Source: Pseudomonas putida
Lineage (GTDB): Bacteria; Pseudomonadota; Gammaproteobacteria; Pseudomonadales; Pseudomonadaceae
Reading direction: 5' to 3'
Assembly: GCA_041071465.1 (NCBI GenBank)
Contig: CP163498.1
Location: forward strand, 6,255,295 to 6,319,294
DNA length: 64,000 bases
Shown: one piece after another, positions 27,133 through 36,879 of the stretch
Numbering within the stretch: position 1 is the first letter of the stretch
Layout: every line of letters begins with the position of its first letter
Position numbers and translations under genes: made by a program
The notes under the pieces: model-generated
The model's input: only the letters and a program-made list of their open reading frames with translations
Database searches by the model: none
What the model was told of the DNA's origin: nothing

Positions 27133-29322
27133 ATGTCGGGCAAACAGCCGGTCGAGGTTCTGCTACGCCCAGCGGTGGAGCTATACACCGTCGCGGCGTG
27201 TGCAGGCGCCGCGTTTCTGTGCCTGGTGGCCCCATGGTCGCTCGCGCTGAGCCCGGCCATGGGCATCGGCAGCGCCTTGGCGTTCGGCGCCTACGGCGCG
27301 ATCCGCTACCGCGATGCCCGCATCATCCTGCGCTACCGGCGCAACATCCGCCGTCTGCCGCGTTACGTGATGACCAGCAAGGACGTGCCGGTCAGCCAGC
27401 AGCGCCTATTCGTGGGGCGCGGCTTTCTCTGGGAGCAGAAGCACACGCATCGGCTGATGCAGACGTACCGGCCCGAGTTCCGCCGCTACGTCGAGCCGAC
27501 GCCGGCCTACCGGCTGACCAGGCGCCTGGAGGAACGGCTGGAGTTCGCGCCATTGCCGCTCTCGCGCCTGCCGAAGCTCACCGGCTGGGACGCGCCTTTC
27601 AACCCCGTGCGCCCGTTGCCGCCTGTCGGCGGCCTGCCAAGGCTGCACGGCATCGAGCCCGACGAAGTGGACGTCAGCCTGCCGCTGGGCGAGCGCGTCG
27701 GGCACTCGCTGGTGCTGGGCACCACGCGGGTGGGCAAGACGCGCCTGGCCGAGTTGTTCGTCACGCAGGACATCCGTCGCAGGAATGCTGCCGGCGAGCA
27801 TGAGGTCGTCATCGTCATCGACCCCAAGGGGGATGCCGATCTCTTGAAACGGATGTACGTCGAAGCCCAGCGCGCTGGCCGCGAAGGCGAGTTCTACATC
27901 TTCCACTTGGGCTGGCCGGAAATCAGCGCCCGCTACAACGCCGTGGGCCGCTTCGGTCGGATCTCGGAAGTGGCGACACGCATCGCGGGGCAGCTCTCCG
28001 GCGAAGGCAACAGCGCGGCGTTCCGCGAGTTCGCATGGCGCTTCGTGAACATCATCGCCCGCGCCCTGGTGGAACTGGGGCAGCGCCCGGACTACATGCT
28101 GATCCAGCGCCACGTCATCAACATCGACGCGCTGTTCATTGAGTACGCCCAGCACTACTTTGCCAAGACGGAGCCCAAGGCCTGGGAGGTGATCGTCCAG
28201 ATCGAGGCCAAGCTCAACGAGAAGAACATCCCAAGGAACATGATCGGGCGCGAGAAGCGTGTGGTGGCGCTGGAGCAATACCTCTCCCAGGCGCGCAACT
28301 ACGACCCTGTGCTCGATGGCCTGCGCTCGGCGGTGCGCTACGACAAGACCTACTTCGACAAGATCGTTGCATCGCTGCTGCCGCTGCTGGAAAAGCTCAC
28401 GAGCGGCAAGATCGCCCAGCTCCTGGCGCCGAACTACTCCGACCTGGCCGACCCGCGCCCGATCTTCGACTGGATGCAGGTGATCAGGAAGCGCGCCGTC
28501 GTCTATGTCGGCTTGGACGCGCTGTCCGATGCGGAGGTCGCCGCAGCGGTCGGCAACTCGATGTTCAGCGATCTCGTCTCGGTGGCTGGGCACATCTACA
28601 AGCACGGAATCGACGATGGCCTGCCGGGCGCATCGGCTGGTGCGCGCGTGCCGATCAACGTGCATGCGGACGAGTTCAATGAATTGATGGGTGACGAGTT
28701 CATTCCGCTCATCAACAAGGGCGGTGGCGCGGGCCTGCAAGTCACCGCCTACACGCAAACGCTTTCGGACATCGAGGCCCGCATCGGCAACCGCGCGAAG
28801 GCCGGCCAAGTGATCGGGAATTTCAACAATTTATTCATGTTGCGCGTGCGCGAGACGGCCACCGCGGAACTGCTGACGAGGCAGTTGCCGAAGGTCGAGG
28901 TCTATACGACCACCATCGTCTCGGGCGCGACGGACAGCTCAGACATCCGCGGCGCGACGGACTTCACGTCGAACACCCAGGACCGCATCAGCATGGCCAG
29001 CGTGCCGATGATCGAGCCGTCACACGTCGTCGGTCTGCCCAAGGGCCAATGCTTCGCGCTGCTGCAGGGCGGCCAGCTTTGGAAGGTGCGCATGCCGCTT
29101 CCGGCGCCAGACCCCGATGAAGTGATGCCGACGGACTTGCAGCAACTGGCCGGGTATATGCGCCAGAGCTACAGCGAGGCCACGCAGTGGTGGGAGTTCA
29201 CCAGTTCCGCAGCCTTGCCGCATGCAGCCTTGCCCGACGACCTGCTGGATGACGCCGCTCCAGCCGAGCCTGACGCGGTGGCCACCGGCGCCGACGACAG
29301 CACCGGCGAGGCCGCACCATGA
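27133..29322 (+). CDS. traD: TraD/VirD4-type coupling protein
   Basis: This 729-aa inner-membrane ATPase links relaxase-DNA complexes to the mating pore. Two N-terminal membrane helices (about 20-55) are followed by the motor domain with Walker A GTTRVGKT (196-203), a Walker B region VVIVIDPKGD (about 223-232) and a second conserved block NVHADEFNELMGDEF (about 512-526). It is typical of the PFGI-1/TOL class of TraD. It overlaps the following gene by 4 bp. Confidence 0.93.
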   Translation: MSGKQPVEVLLRPAVELYTVAACAGAAFLCLVAPWSLALSPAMGIGSALAFGAYGAIRYRDARIILRYRRNIRRLPRYVMTSKDVPVSQQRLFVGRGFLWEQKHTHRLMQTYRPEFRRYVEPTPAYRLTRRLEERLEFAPLPLSRLPKLTGWDAPFNPVRPLPPVGGLPRLHGIEPDEVDVSLPLGERVGHSLVLGTTRVGKTRLAELFVTQDIRRRNAAGEHEVVIVIDPKGDADLLKRMYVEAQRAGREGEFYIFHLGWPEISARYNAVGRFGRISEVATRIAGQLSGEGNSAAFREFAWRFVNIIARALVELGQRPDYMLIQRHVINIDALFIEYAQHYFAKTEPKAWEVIVQIEAKLNEKNIPRNMIGREKRVVALEQYLSQARNYDPVLDGLRSAVRYDKTYFDKIVASLLPLLEKLTSGKIAQLLAPNYSDLADPRPIFDWMQVIRKRAVVYVGLDALSDAEVAAAVGNSMFSDLVSVAGHIYKHGIDDGLPGASAGARVPINVHADEFNELMGDEFIPLINKGGGAGLQVTAYTQTLSDIEARIGNRAKAGQVIGNFNNLFMLRVRETATAELLTRQLPKVEVYTTTIVSGATDSSDIRGATDFTSNTQDRISMASVPMIEPSHVVGLPKGQCFALLQGGQLWKVRMPLPAPDPDEVMPTDLQQLAGYMRQSYSEATQWWEFTSSAALPHAALPDDLLDDAAPAEPDAVATGADDSTGEAAP

Positions 29323-30068
29323 AGGATGCCGCCTCGACCGCGCAGCGGGAGCAGAACCAGCGCCAGGGGCTGATCGTCGGCACCATCACCTTGCCGTTCC
29401 GGCTGCTCGGGGTGCTCATCGGCTCGCTGCTGTTCTCGATCGTGGTGGAGTGCGTCGGCATGCACCTGTTCTGGAAGGACCAGGGCTGGCGCCACTCCCA
29501 GCAGATGCTGCAGTACGAACTCGGGCACCTGTCCAACCACTTCACGCGCAGCGTGGTGGTGCAGGAGCCCGGGCGCACGGCGCACGAGCTGGTGGATACC
29601 GGGTACGAGTGGGTGTTCGTGCGCTCGGGGTTGCTGGAGCGCATGAGCCAGACCGCCGAGCGCGCCCGCGCGGCCAGCCACGGGCAGAGCCGCAACTTCC
29701 GCTACTACATCAGCCAAGTCTATGTCTGGGCCGAAAGCTACCTGATCGCTGCGGCCTTCACGACGCTCACCTTCCTGGTGCGCCTGCTGGTCCTGGTACT
29801 CACGCTGCCGCTGATCCTCACTGCAGCATTCGTCGGCCTGATCGACGGCCTGGTGCGACGGGATGTGCGCCGGTTCGGCGCGGGCCGCGAATCCGGCTTC
29901 ATCTACCACCGCGCGAAGGCCAGCCTGATGCCGTTGGCCGTGCTGCCTTGGGTCACCTATCTCGCACTGCCCATAGCGGTGCATCCTCTGGTCATCCTGC
30001 TGCCCAGCGCGGCGTTGCTGGGGATGGCAGTCAGCCTGACCGCAGGCAGCTTCAAGAAGTACTTATGA
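29319..30068 (+). CDS. ICE membrane protein, PFL_4697 family (TIGR03747)
   Basis: This 249-aa protein has about four membrane helices (near residues 20-45, 140-170 and two after 205). It is encoded directly after traD, as throughout this ICE family, and probably assists the coupling protein. After its stop the transfer gene order is interrupted by an oppositely oriented defence operon and resumes at 37550. Confidence 0.88.
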   Translation: MKDAASTAQREQNQRQGLIVGTITLPFRLLGVLIGSLLFSIVVECVGMHLFWKDQGWRHSQQMLQYELGHLSNHFTRSVVVQEPGRTAHELVDTGYEWVFVRSGLLERMSQTAERARAASHGQSRNFRYYISQVYVWAESYLIAAAFTTLTFLVRLLVLVLTLPLILTAAFVGLIDGLVRRDVRRFGAGRESGFIYHRAKASLMPLAVLPWVTYLALPIAVHPLVILLPSAALLGMAVSLTAGSFKKYL

Positions 30069-30108
30069 GGTGACACGGGCGGCACTGCTCTGCAAAGCCG
30101 TGTGCCGT

Positions 30109-32733
30109 TCATCGGTTCTGCAGGGTATCAAGAGCAGCATCCAACGCCGTAACCGCCTCGACGACCGTTCTTACCGTCGCCCGATCGAACTCATGATCGC
30201 GCTGAGCGTCGTGCACACCGCTATTGAGGTAACCCCATTCAATACTCGTACCGCTGACATTGAGCAGCCTGACCAACGCCCCTACGGCATCCGGCGCACC
30301 CGCATGTTGCGCCGCGATACGCTCGACGGCCGACCGCAACTTGGTGCATTTATTGTTCAGCTCCCAAGGCGCGCGGGGCCCGCTCAGCTTGATGTCGATC
30401 CGGCCGTCCGCCCGCCGACCCAGCCACGTCCACAGGCGGTCCGTCAGACTCTCCAGCGCCGGCCGGGCCTGGCGCAGTGCCTCGCGTTTCTCGTCAGCCG
30501 CCAACGCCTGCTGGGCCAGAAGAACATAGTTCTTCGCTGGCGGGTCGCTGTCGACCCGCAGTTCGTGCTCTCCCTGATGCGGGAGAAACTTGTAGCGCTT
30601 GATGGCCGCGGCGCGGCGCACGCCCAACTCCTGCTGGATGCGGTGCAGGAACTCCTCTGCGTGCGAGGTGAGGATAACCTGCTTGCCGTGGAGCAAACCG
30701 TCCTCGAAGAAGGTACGCCAGATGCCATCGCGATGGTCGTCGTCTATCGCATTGACGACGTCATCGAAGATGACCACGGGGCAGCCCTGCGCGAGGTTCT
30801 TGGCAAGCAGAATCGCCAGACCCAAGCATTTGATGTGCCCTTCGCTGAAGACGATCAACGCGTCGTAGCGCACGCCCGGCTCGCCGGCGAACTCCACCTC
30901 GATCTTGCCGTTCTCGGCCACGGGCAACCACAGCGCGTGCAGCAGATCGCCGGGCGGATCGGCCCGGTTGAATGCGTTGTAGAGATGGCGGGCTTGGTCT
31001 CCCAGCCCCTGTAGCAGAACCCCCGGCAGAGCGGTCAGGTATGCCTGAATCTCGGGTAGGAAGCCGTCGTAGGCGGCCTTGACCCGCTGATGGTGCACCA
31101 CCACCGGCATTTCGTCCGTGGCCGCCTGGATCAGGCCGCGGTTCGCGTCGTCGAATTGGGCCACGGTTTGGCGGGCGGCCGCCAGCTCCTGATCCGCAGT
31201 CGTGCGCATGGTCCGCAGCCGTTCGATCTCCAGCTGATGCTGTTGCAGGCGGTCCCGCTCCTGGGCCATCGCGCCGCGCTGGGCATGCACGTCGCGCGCC
31301 TGCGCGTCGAAGCCTTCGATGATCTGTGCGATCCGTAAGAGGGCTTGCCAGGCGCGCTGGTCCCCATTCACCCAGCCGCCGAGCCAATTGCCCGCCGACG
31401 TGGGAGGCAGCAGTGGCAGGCCCGCGGCCTGCGATTCGGCAGGACAAGCGACCCCAGCCGCCGCCACCACGCGGCGCATTTCGTCCCACAGCGCTCGGAC
31501 CGCCTCGCTCAACTGCGTCCGATGCCCGGCCTCTTGCTGCTGCAGGACGGCCAGTTGCGCGAGCTGCTCCAGGCCCATTCGCGCCCTGGCGAACGGGTCC
31601 TGTGCCACAGCGGCCAGTCCGGTTCCACATGCCGGACACGCGGTCGCCCCGTCCGCCAACGCTTGCACGGCCTCGTAGAGCTTCGCGTACGACACCTCGC
31701 CCGCGCGGGCCGCGAGTTGCGCGGAAGACGCTTGCCACAGTCCCTGGACGCGGTAGGCCTCTGCCAGCAACGCTTGCAGGCGGGCCTGGGTCACCTCGTG
31801 AATGGCAGGCGGGTTGGCGTCCAGCTGAGCCTGGACATACGGTAGCCGTCCTTGCTGCTGCGGCGTACCCAGCAGCCAGTCCACGCAGGCTTGATAGGTC
31901 GCGCCAGGTGACATGCGCTGCGCCAAAGCTTGTTCCAGGCCCTCGACCGCTGCGATCTTCTGCGGGTAGGCGGCGATGGTCTGTTCGGAGTTCGCCAACC
32001 GCAGGCGACGCTGCGCCAGCTGCGCCGCCTGCACGCCGGCAAGCATCAGGTCCTGATCGAGCGAGGGGTTGAAGCCGCGCACGAACTCGCTGAACTGGTC
32101 CACGCCGAACAGGGTGGCGATGAGCTGGCGCTGATCGCTCGGGGTCCGCGCGGCGATTCGGGCGAAATCGTCGAGGCGGTTCTTCTCGATGAAGCAGAAG
32201 CGATACTCAGCTTCGTCGGGCTGGACGGCCTGCGCTTCGCCCGCCGCCGTAGACGACAGGACTGGCGCGACGTGGCGGCGCAGGCGAGCGTTGTTGCAGT
32301 ACGTCCGCTGGTCGACCCGCTTGGCCTGCGCTTCGCTGATCGAACCGAGCATCGCCACTTCCAAGGCTTCGCAGAAGCTGCTCTTGCCGGTGCCGTTGGC
32401 ACCGTAGACCAAGGTGATGTCATGGCTGAGGTCGAACGTCTCCTGCCGCATGAATCCTCGAAACGGCCCGACTTCGAGCTGGTGCAGTCGCCCGAGCGCC
32501 GGCCCGTTTTCGGGGCCGCGCGCGTCCCCGTCGTAGGCGACAGGCATCTGCGCCAGATGCGCGATGGCCAGCGGCGCCAAGCGCGTGGAGCGCCCCCGGC
32601 GTGCAGCACCGACCTCGGCCAGTGGCTGCAGGTGATCGAGCACCAGGTGCGCCAGCCGGCGCACGTCGTCGTGCACGTGCCGCTGCGCCAAGTGCGCCAG
32701 GAACCGGTGGTACTCCGAACGTATGCTTGCCAC
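30109..32733 (-). CDS. SMC/RecF-like AAA ATPase, last gene of the CBASS-type operon
   Basis: This 874-aa ATPase has an extra helical N-terminus (1-80). Walker A GANGTGKSS is at 111-119. A long helical region carries a zinc-hook-like CPAC (C366, C369) at its tip. The ABC signature FSEGHIKCLGL is at 629-639 and Walker B CPVVIFDDV at 651-659, where the usual DE is DD. It uses a GTG start (minus strand, 32733) with a GAGGGGGC ribosome site, 9 bp after the nuclease gene. Proteins of this build (RecF, OLD, RloC relatives) sense or act on DNA in several defence systems. No recognisable nuclease motif was found in its tail. Its link to the CBASS genes is inferred from operon structure. Confidence 0.83.
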   Translation of the reverse strand: MASIRSEYHRFLAHLAQRHVHDDVRRLAHLVLDHLQPLAEVGAARRGRSTRLAPLAIAHLAQMPVAYDGDARGPENGPALGRLHQLEVGPFRGFMRQETFDLSHDITLVYGANGTGKSSFCEALEVAMLGSISEAQAKRVDQRTYCNNARLRRHVAPVLSSTAAGEAQAVQPDEAEYRFCFIEKNRLDDFARIAARTPSDQRQLIATLFGVDQFSEFVRGFNPSLDQDLMLAGVQAAQLAQRRLRLANSEQTIAAYPQKIAAVEGLEQALAQRMSPGATYQACVDWLLGTPQQQGRLPYVQAQLDANPPAIHEVTQARLQALLAEAYRVQGLWQASSAQLAARAGEVSYAKLYEAVQALADGATACPACGTGLAAVAQDPFARARMGLEQLAQLAVLQQQEAGHRTQLSEAVRALWDEMRRVVAAAGVACPAESQAAGLPLLPPTSAGNWLGGWVNGDQRAWQALLRIAQIIEGFDAQARDVHAQRGAMAQERDRLQQHQLEIERLRTMRTTADQELAAARQTVAQFDDANRGLIQAATDEMPVVVHHQRVKAAYDGFLPEIQAYLTALPGVLLQGLGDQARHLYNAFNRADPPGDLLHALWLPVAENGKIEVEFAGEPGVRYDALIVFSEGHIKCLGLAILLAKNLAQGCPVVIFDDVVNAIDDDHRDGIWRTFFEDGLLHGKQVILTSHAEEFLHRIQQELGVRRAAAIKRYKFLPHQGEHELRVDSDPPAKNYVLLAQQALAADEKREALRQARPALESLTDRLWTWLGRRADGRIDIKLSGPRAPWELNNKCTKLRSAVERIAAQHAGAPDAVGALVRLLNVSGTSIEWGYLNSGVHDAQRDHEFDRATVRTVVEAVTALDAALDTLQNR

Positions 32734-32742
32734 AGCGCCCCC

Positions 32743-33468
32743 TCACTTGGTCAACCACTGACCGTAAGCCTCCACATCGATCATGGGGACCGTTCCACTG
32801 AACTGAAGCTGCGCGATCAGCTTGAAAAGAAACGCGGTCGCCGGCTTGTTTTCGTTGGTGTAGCTGTACGCGCCGCTGGCTTGGTCATAGAAAAAGTGCC
32901 CGTGGGCGGCAACGCATCCGATGTCCAGACGCCCCTCGGTGAGGTTTGCGTTCAGCGCCTTGTCCATGGATGGACCCAATGCAGGACTCCATTCGCTCTC
33001 GAAGGTGAGCAAGCCACCCAGAATCGGAATCAACGGCTTCGCTGGGTAGGTCCCGCCAGCGTGCGGGATCGGCAGGCTCGTGCGGTGCAGCCTGCGCACA
33101 CTGGCGACCTTCTCCTGGGCATAGGCCACAAGCCCCGCGTCAGCCGTCTGCTTGGCCTCGAAAACGGCGTACACGCTTTCGGCTGGAATGATCGTCTCGT
33201 TCTCGTAGGTGAAGATAAAAGGCGAATATTGCCGATCAAACACCACCACATCGATCTGCTGGCTGAAGTTCCCCAGGCTGTCCACCACATGCGCCTTGGC
33301 CGCCTGGTACCGTTTGGGCAGATAGGTATCCAGCATGTCGATCCAGACGTTCTCGCTCGCATCCCCCTTCGTACCCGGGTGACCGAAGGTCTTGCGTACT
33401 ACGGACAAGCGCTGCTGGATGTCCTCATGCAGGGACGACAGGAGCTGGGAAAGCGACCACTGGGACAT
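32743..33468 (-). CDS. DUF6602-like nuclease, putative CBASS effector
   Basis: This 241-aa soluble protein has a nuclease-like core in which QIDVVVFD (D73) and FEAKQ (E104, K106) fit a PD-(D/E)xK active site. It is preceded by GTKGDASENVWIDMLDTYLP and HVVDSLGNFSQ, the pattern I associate with DUF6602. It sits 38 bp after the CD-NTase gene, the place usually taken by the effector (often NucC) in type III CBASS. It has no resemblance to NucC that I can see. Nucleotide-triggered DNA cleavage is a hypothesis. Confidence 0.75.
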   Translation of the reverse strand: MSQWSLSQLLSSLHEDIQQRLSVVRKTFGHPGTKGDASENVWIDMLDTYLPKRYQAAKAHVVDSLGNFSQQIDVVVFDRQYSPFIFTYENETIIPAESVYAVFEAKQTADAGLVAYAQEKVASVRRLHRTSLPIPHAGGTYPAKPLIPILGGLLTFESEWSPALGPSMDKALNANLTEGRLDIGCVAAHGHFFYDQASGAYSYTNENKPATAFLFKLIAQLQFSGTVPMIDVEAYGQWLTK

Positions 33469-33506
33469 GCTGTACCTCGATGGGACGTGTATGGAAGCCG
33501 ATGGAA

Positions 33507-34409
33507 TCAGGACAGTGGGAACTTGGGGCCAAACAGTGCGCGCCAGGCGCGAAGCGCTTCGATATTGCGACCACGACGCGCGTGGTCGATGGCGATGCTT
33601 GCGTCTTGGCTCGCCTGGAACAGCAGCTGCTGCGCGCGCTGCTTGCGCGCGGCATCCATATCGTTGCTGATCGCCGGGCCAAGTCCGGCGGGATCCGGCC
33701 ACTCGTCATGAACTCGATCGGCAAGCGTGGCAAAGAACGACTGGATCTCGCGATCGAACGATCCTCCCCAGCCGCCGTAAAGACACTCAAGGGCCATTAC
33801 CTCGATCAGGAACGAGGGCTTCACCGGCTTCAGATCGCCGTGCTTGGGATTGTTGTTCCAGTACTTCACCATGCGCACGAGACCTTTCCACTCATTGCCA
33901 TAGGCTTGGTGCGCTGCGGTCGCCTTGTCCTTATGGATCTCCGGGTCCGTCTTGATCCACTTTCCGGACGCCGTATCGGGGATCTCATACTGGTCGCCGG
34001 TATCGAATGCGGGCACCGCATCCACGCTGACCACCCGGTAGTCCGTGTTGTCCTCCGCGTCGATGTGAACACCGAAATCCACGTTGATCGAGCGCGCCTG
34101 TTTGCGCACGGCCGCCGAACCGTATTTCTCCACCAATGCAGAGTGGAAATCATCCAGCACTACCGATGCGGCCTTGCCGTGGTAATGCTTCTCCGAGTCC
34201 TTCAGCACGAAGAAGATGTCGATATCCTTGAGCGGCTTCGTCTTCGTGTATCGAGCATAGGAACCGGTCAGGAAGCTGCGCGCAATGCCGAACTTGGTCT
34301 GCAGGTAGTCCCGCACTTCGTTCTGGCGTTGCGAGGCATTCTTCTGTTCGCGTTCGTTGAGTTCCAGACGCGACTTGAACTTGCGAAAAGCTTCATCGAT
34401 CGACAGCAT
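33507..34409 (-). CDS. CD-NTase (cyclic oligonucleotide synthase) of type III CBASS
   Basis: This 300-aa nucleotidyltransferase has the catalytic signature [20 protein letters not shown] (G49-S50, D62 and D64) and a third acidic residue in INVDFGV (D111). An alpha-helical C-terminal domain follows. In CBASS it makes the cyclic nucleotide alarm after phage sensing, once activated by a bound HORMA protein. Its start overlaps the upstream HORMA stop by 1 bp. The clade appears to be C/D-like because of the HORMA/TRIP13 partners; that assignment is inference. Confidence 0.88.
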   Translation of the reverse strand: MLSIDEAFRKFKSRLELNEREQKNASQRQNEVRDYLQTKFGIARSFLTGSYARYTKTKPLKDIDIFFVLKDSEKHYHGKAASVVLDDFHSALVEKYGSAAVRKQARSINVDFGVHIDAEDNTDYRVVSVDAVPAFDTGDQYEIPDTASGKWIKTDPEIHKDKATAAHQAYGNEWKGLVRMVKYWNNNPKHGDLKPVKPSFLIEVMALECLYGGWGGSFDREIQSFFATLADRVHDEWPDPAGLGPAISNDMDAARKQRAQQLLFQASQDASIAIDHARRGRNIEALRAWRALFGPKFPLS

Positions 34410-34909
34410 CAGCGTTGCCTCCAATATCCGGCCTGACCCGCCAGGCCGCTGTGTTCGACAGTCGAGCCTAGGCTCTGCTTGACCATTCCATCCGTCGAGC
34501 GATAACTTCCTTTGCTCCATCCCTCCACATCAGGTCGCCCTGGCTTTGTATCGAGCATTAACTTGTACTTGGCCTGCGATGGCAGCAGCCCAGCTTTCTT
34601 GATCGCGTACTTCAACTGCTCGGTATCTGTCCAGAAGCTGCCGTCGCCATCGGACCACCCATACACGATGTCGATATCCCATCGGGTCACGAGCTTGTCG
34701 GTTGCCGGGTTGTAGATCTCCAGAATCACCTTGCGCAGATCACCGGTCCCGAGCCACGTCTTGATGGCTCGGGTATTGCTCTCCCAGCGATCCGCAAAGT
34801 GCTCAGGGTCCAGCCCACTGAGCAGGATGATGTCTTTCAAGCTCTTGAGGATGTTGTCGGTCACATAGGTAACCGAGTGCGTGTACGAGTAGGTGGCGAC
34901 GGTGCTCAT
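34409..34909 (-). CDS. Bacterial HORMA-domain protein (CBASS Cap7-like)
   Basis: This 166-aa protein has the look of bacterial HORMA proteins: an N-terminal [20 protein letters not shown] helix, then [15 protein letters not shown]. In type III CBASS the closed HORMA form binds a peptide, activates the CD-NTase and is reset by TRIP13. It overlaps both neighbours (4 bp with the upstream gene, 1 bp with the CD-NTase). The HORMA call rests on these sequence features and context. Confidence 0.8.
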
Positions 34910-35376
34910 GACTTGAGGAAACCTCCGAGGTCGAGCGACAGCGCTTGCCCAGCATCGGCCTGCGCCTGCGTGGCAATTCCTTGGCTCAAGTCCCGTGCAA
35001 TGATGCGAGAACTGTGCTTTTTGAGCGCGCTTTGCACCCAGCCGAGCTGCTCCTTCGGACACGGCAGCGAGACTCCCCAGTCTCCCTTCAACGGCTCGAA
35101 CCCCAAGACTTCTTCGTTGGCATCATCACCATAGATCGCGTCTTCGTCGAAGAGGCAGTAGATCCTGGTCCGTGGTCCATCGCATGTCGCAACGATGGGC
35201 GCGCTCTTGGGTGCCTGGTCGGCGATCAAGCTGGCGGCCACGCCCGTCACGGCCCTGAGTTCAGAGCGAGCCGTGCCGTCCTTGCCCTGAGTGAGCAGTT
35301 CGACAATGGCATCCCATGTCTGCAACGCATCGCGGTGCGGCGAGCTGCGAAACGTCCGGCTGACAACGGTGGTCAT
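34906..35376 (-). CDS. Second HORMA-like CBASS protein
   Basis: This 156-aa protein starts [20 protein letters not shown] after AAGGAGGG. It lies between TRIP13 and the first HORMA gene, with 4-bp overlaps on both sides. In two-HORMA type III CBASS operons (known from Pseudomonas aeruginosa) this slot holds the second HORMA or HORMA-binding protein. The internal signatures are weak, so the call depends largely on context. Confidence 0.62.
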
Positions 35377-36286
35377 TTTTGCTTCCCTCCTTGAAGGCGC
35401 ATTTGCTTTGCCTGTCGTATCGCACTGCGCAAGTGCTCTACGGAAAGCTTGTTCGGATCGATAGCCACTTGCGGGTCGGCCGCGAGGGCGTTGGCTACGA
35501 CCTTGCGAATGGCCCGACCATCCAATCCGACGCACTCGCCAGCGCACGCGTCGAACTGGTGAGCCGAGGAAAGCTTGCCAATCCCCGGAAATGTCTTTGC
35601 CAGGCCATTCAGGCAGTCCACTAGGATCTGCTTGCAGGCATCCTTGCCGGGCAGTGGCACCTCCATCACCATGTCGCAACGAGATAGGAAGGCACTGTCG
35701 ACGGCCTGTGGGAAGTTGCTGGTGGCCACGAACAGCAGATGCGGGTTGCGTTCGGCCAACATGTCCAACTGCACCAACACCGCGTCGGTGGCCCGGTGCA
35801 CATCAACCGGGTTGGCTTCCAGGCTGAGCTTCGCTCGATCAGCCGCAAGCGTTTCGACCTCGTCCAGAAGGACGATCGTCGGGCCCGCCGCTGCGGATTC
35901 TGCGATCGATTGCGAGAACAGGTCTGCCACGGCGCGTTGAGTCTTTCCCATTGCAGAGCTCGTCAGCGTGTGAGGCTCCACTTCCAGCAATCGAAACTTC
36001 GCAGAAGAAAAAGATTCGGCCACACGATGCGCCAAGCCCCGTGCCAAGGAGGTCTTCCCAGTCCCGGCGGGCCGACCAACAAGATCACGCCGTGCAGGGG
36101 GAGTACCGTGCGCTCCACCTTGGGGCGCACCGTGAAGTTGACGATCGCTTGTGACAGCAACTGTTTTTTGATGGCTTCGTCCATCACGATCGAATCCCAC
36201 AAGTCACCCAGCGACTTATCCGGCAGCTTCCAGCTTCGATGGATGCCTTTCGGCAAAGTGGCGTCTGATGAAGGATTCTTGGTCAT
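35373..36286 (-). pseudogene. TRIP13/Pch2-like AAA+ ATPase, frameshifted in Walker A
   Basis: Two frames form one 304-aa TRIP13-like ATPase. The first ends in ILLVGPPG; the second continues TGKTSLARGLAHRVAESF, then Walker B IVLLDEVE and sensor motifs (LLFVATSNFPQAVDSAFLSR). The gene spans 914 bp, one short of a whole number of codons. A missing base at about 36062 (GGAACTGGG read as GGACTGGG on the coding strand) breaks the frame inside GPPGTGKT. TRIP13 remodels HORMA proteins and restrains CBASS, so true loss could leave the HORMA sensor without its reset. A sequencing error is equally plausible (see the homopolymer finding). Confidence 0.85.
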
Positions 36287-36303
36287 CCGTGGCTCTCGGC
36301 GGG

Positions 36304-36879
36304 TCAGAGAATGGTGCGATAGGTCGCCAGCACCTTGGTCGTTTGCACAAGGCCTTGGCGCAGCAGGATTTCGAGATAGCGGTCCACATCGATCGGCGGA
36401 TGCTTGAGTTGGGCACGCTGGCGCTGCGCAGCCGACACTACGGCGGCCGCATCCAGATCCAGCAGGTTGTCCACAAACTCATCGGGGTGCTGCGATTCGA
36501 TGCCGTACGGAGCCAGCAGATCGTTCGGGAAATCACGTTCGTTGAACGTCACAATCACGCTCGCACCGCAGCGAATCGCCGCAGCCAGGACGTGCCGATC
36601 GTTCGGATCGGGTAATGTCAGGCCTGCCACGAGCGCTTCGTAGCCCTCCACCAAGCCGTCCGGAATGGCCCTGTCCATGAGATCCGACGTCCTGTCGACC
36701 TGAACCCGGGTGAGATCGGGGCGGTTGATCAACAGATTGCGTTTCCACTCCTCATGAATGGCTTGGCTCCACCGCGCCCGGAAGCGGCCAGACAGGCCGA
36801 GCCACATCAGGAAATCCCGCAGTGGCGCGGGATATAGAACGCACGCGTCGTAGACGGCGGTGAATGGGGAATGCCTCAT
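36304..36879 (-). CDS. PIN-domain toxin (VapC-like)
   Basis: This 191-aa protein has PIN-type acidic residues: VYDACVLYP near the N-terminus, the LPDPNDRHVLAAAIRCGA block, then VTFNERDFP. PIN domains are metal-dependent RNases. It overlaps the upstream antitoxin by 4 bp (ATGA), the usual toxin-antitoxin arrangement, and lies 17 bp before the TRIP13 gene, so it is probably in the same transcript as the CBASS genes. Confidence 0.85.
   Translation of the reverse strand: MRHSPFTAVYDACVLYPAPLRDFLMWLGLSGRFRARWSQAIHEEWKRNLLINRPDLTRVQVDRTSDLMDRAIPDGLVEGYEALVAGLTLPDPNDRHVLAAAIRCGASVIVTFNERDFPNDLLAPYGIESQHPDEFVDNLLDLDAAAVVSAAQRQRAQLKHPPIDVDRYLEILLRQGLVQTTKVLATYRTIL

Noticed and set aside
30109..32733. 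Calling the 874-aa ATPase RloC or PrrC
   Set aside because: The zinc-hook-like CPAC and SMC build are similar, but no anticodon-nuclease motif could be found in the tail.
31930..33711. 593-aa plus-strand frame across the nuclease and ATPase genes
   Set aside because: It lies opposite two genes with strong motifs and has no recognisable domain or ribosome site.
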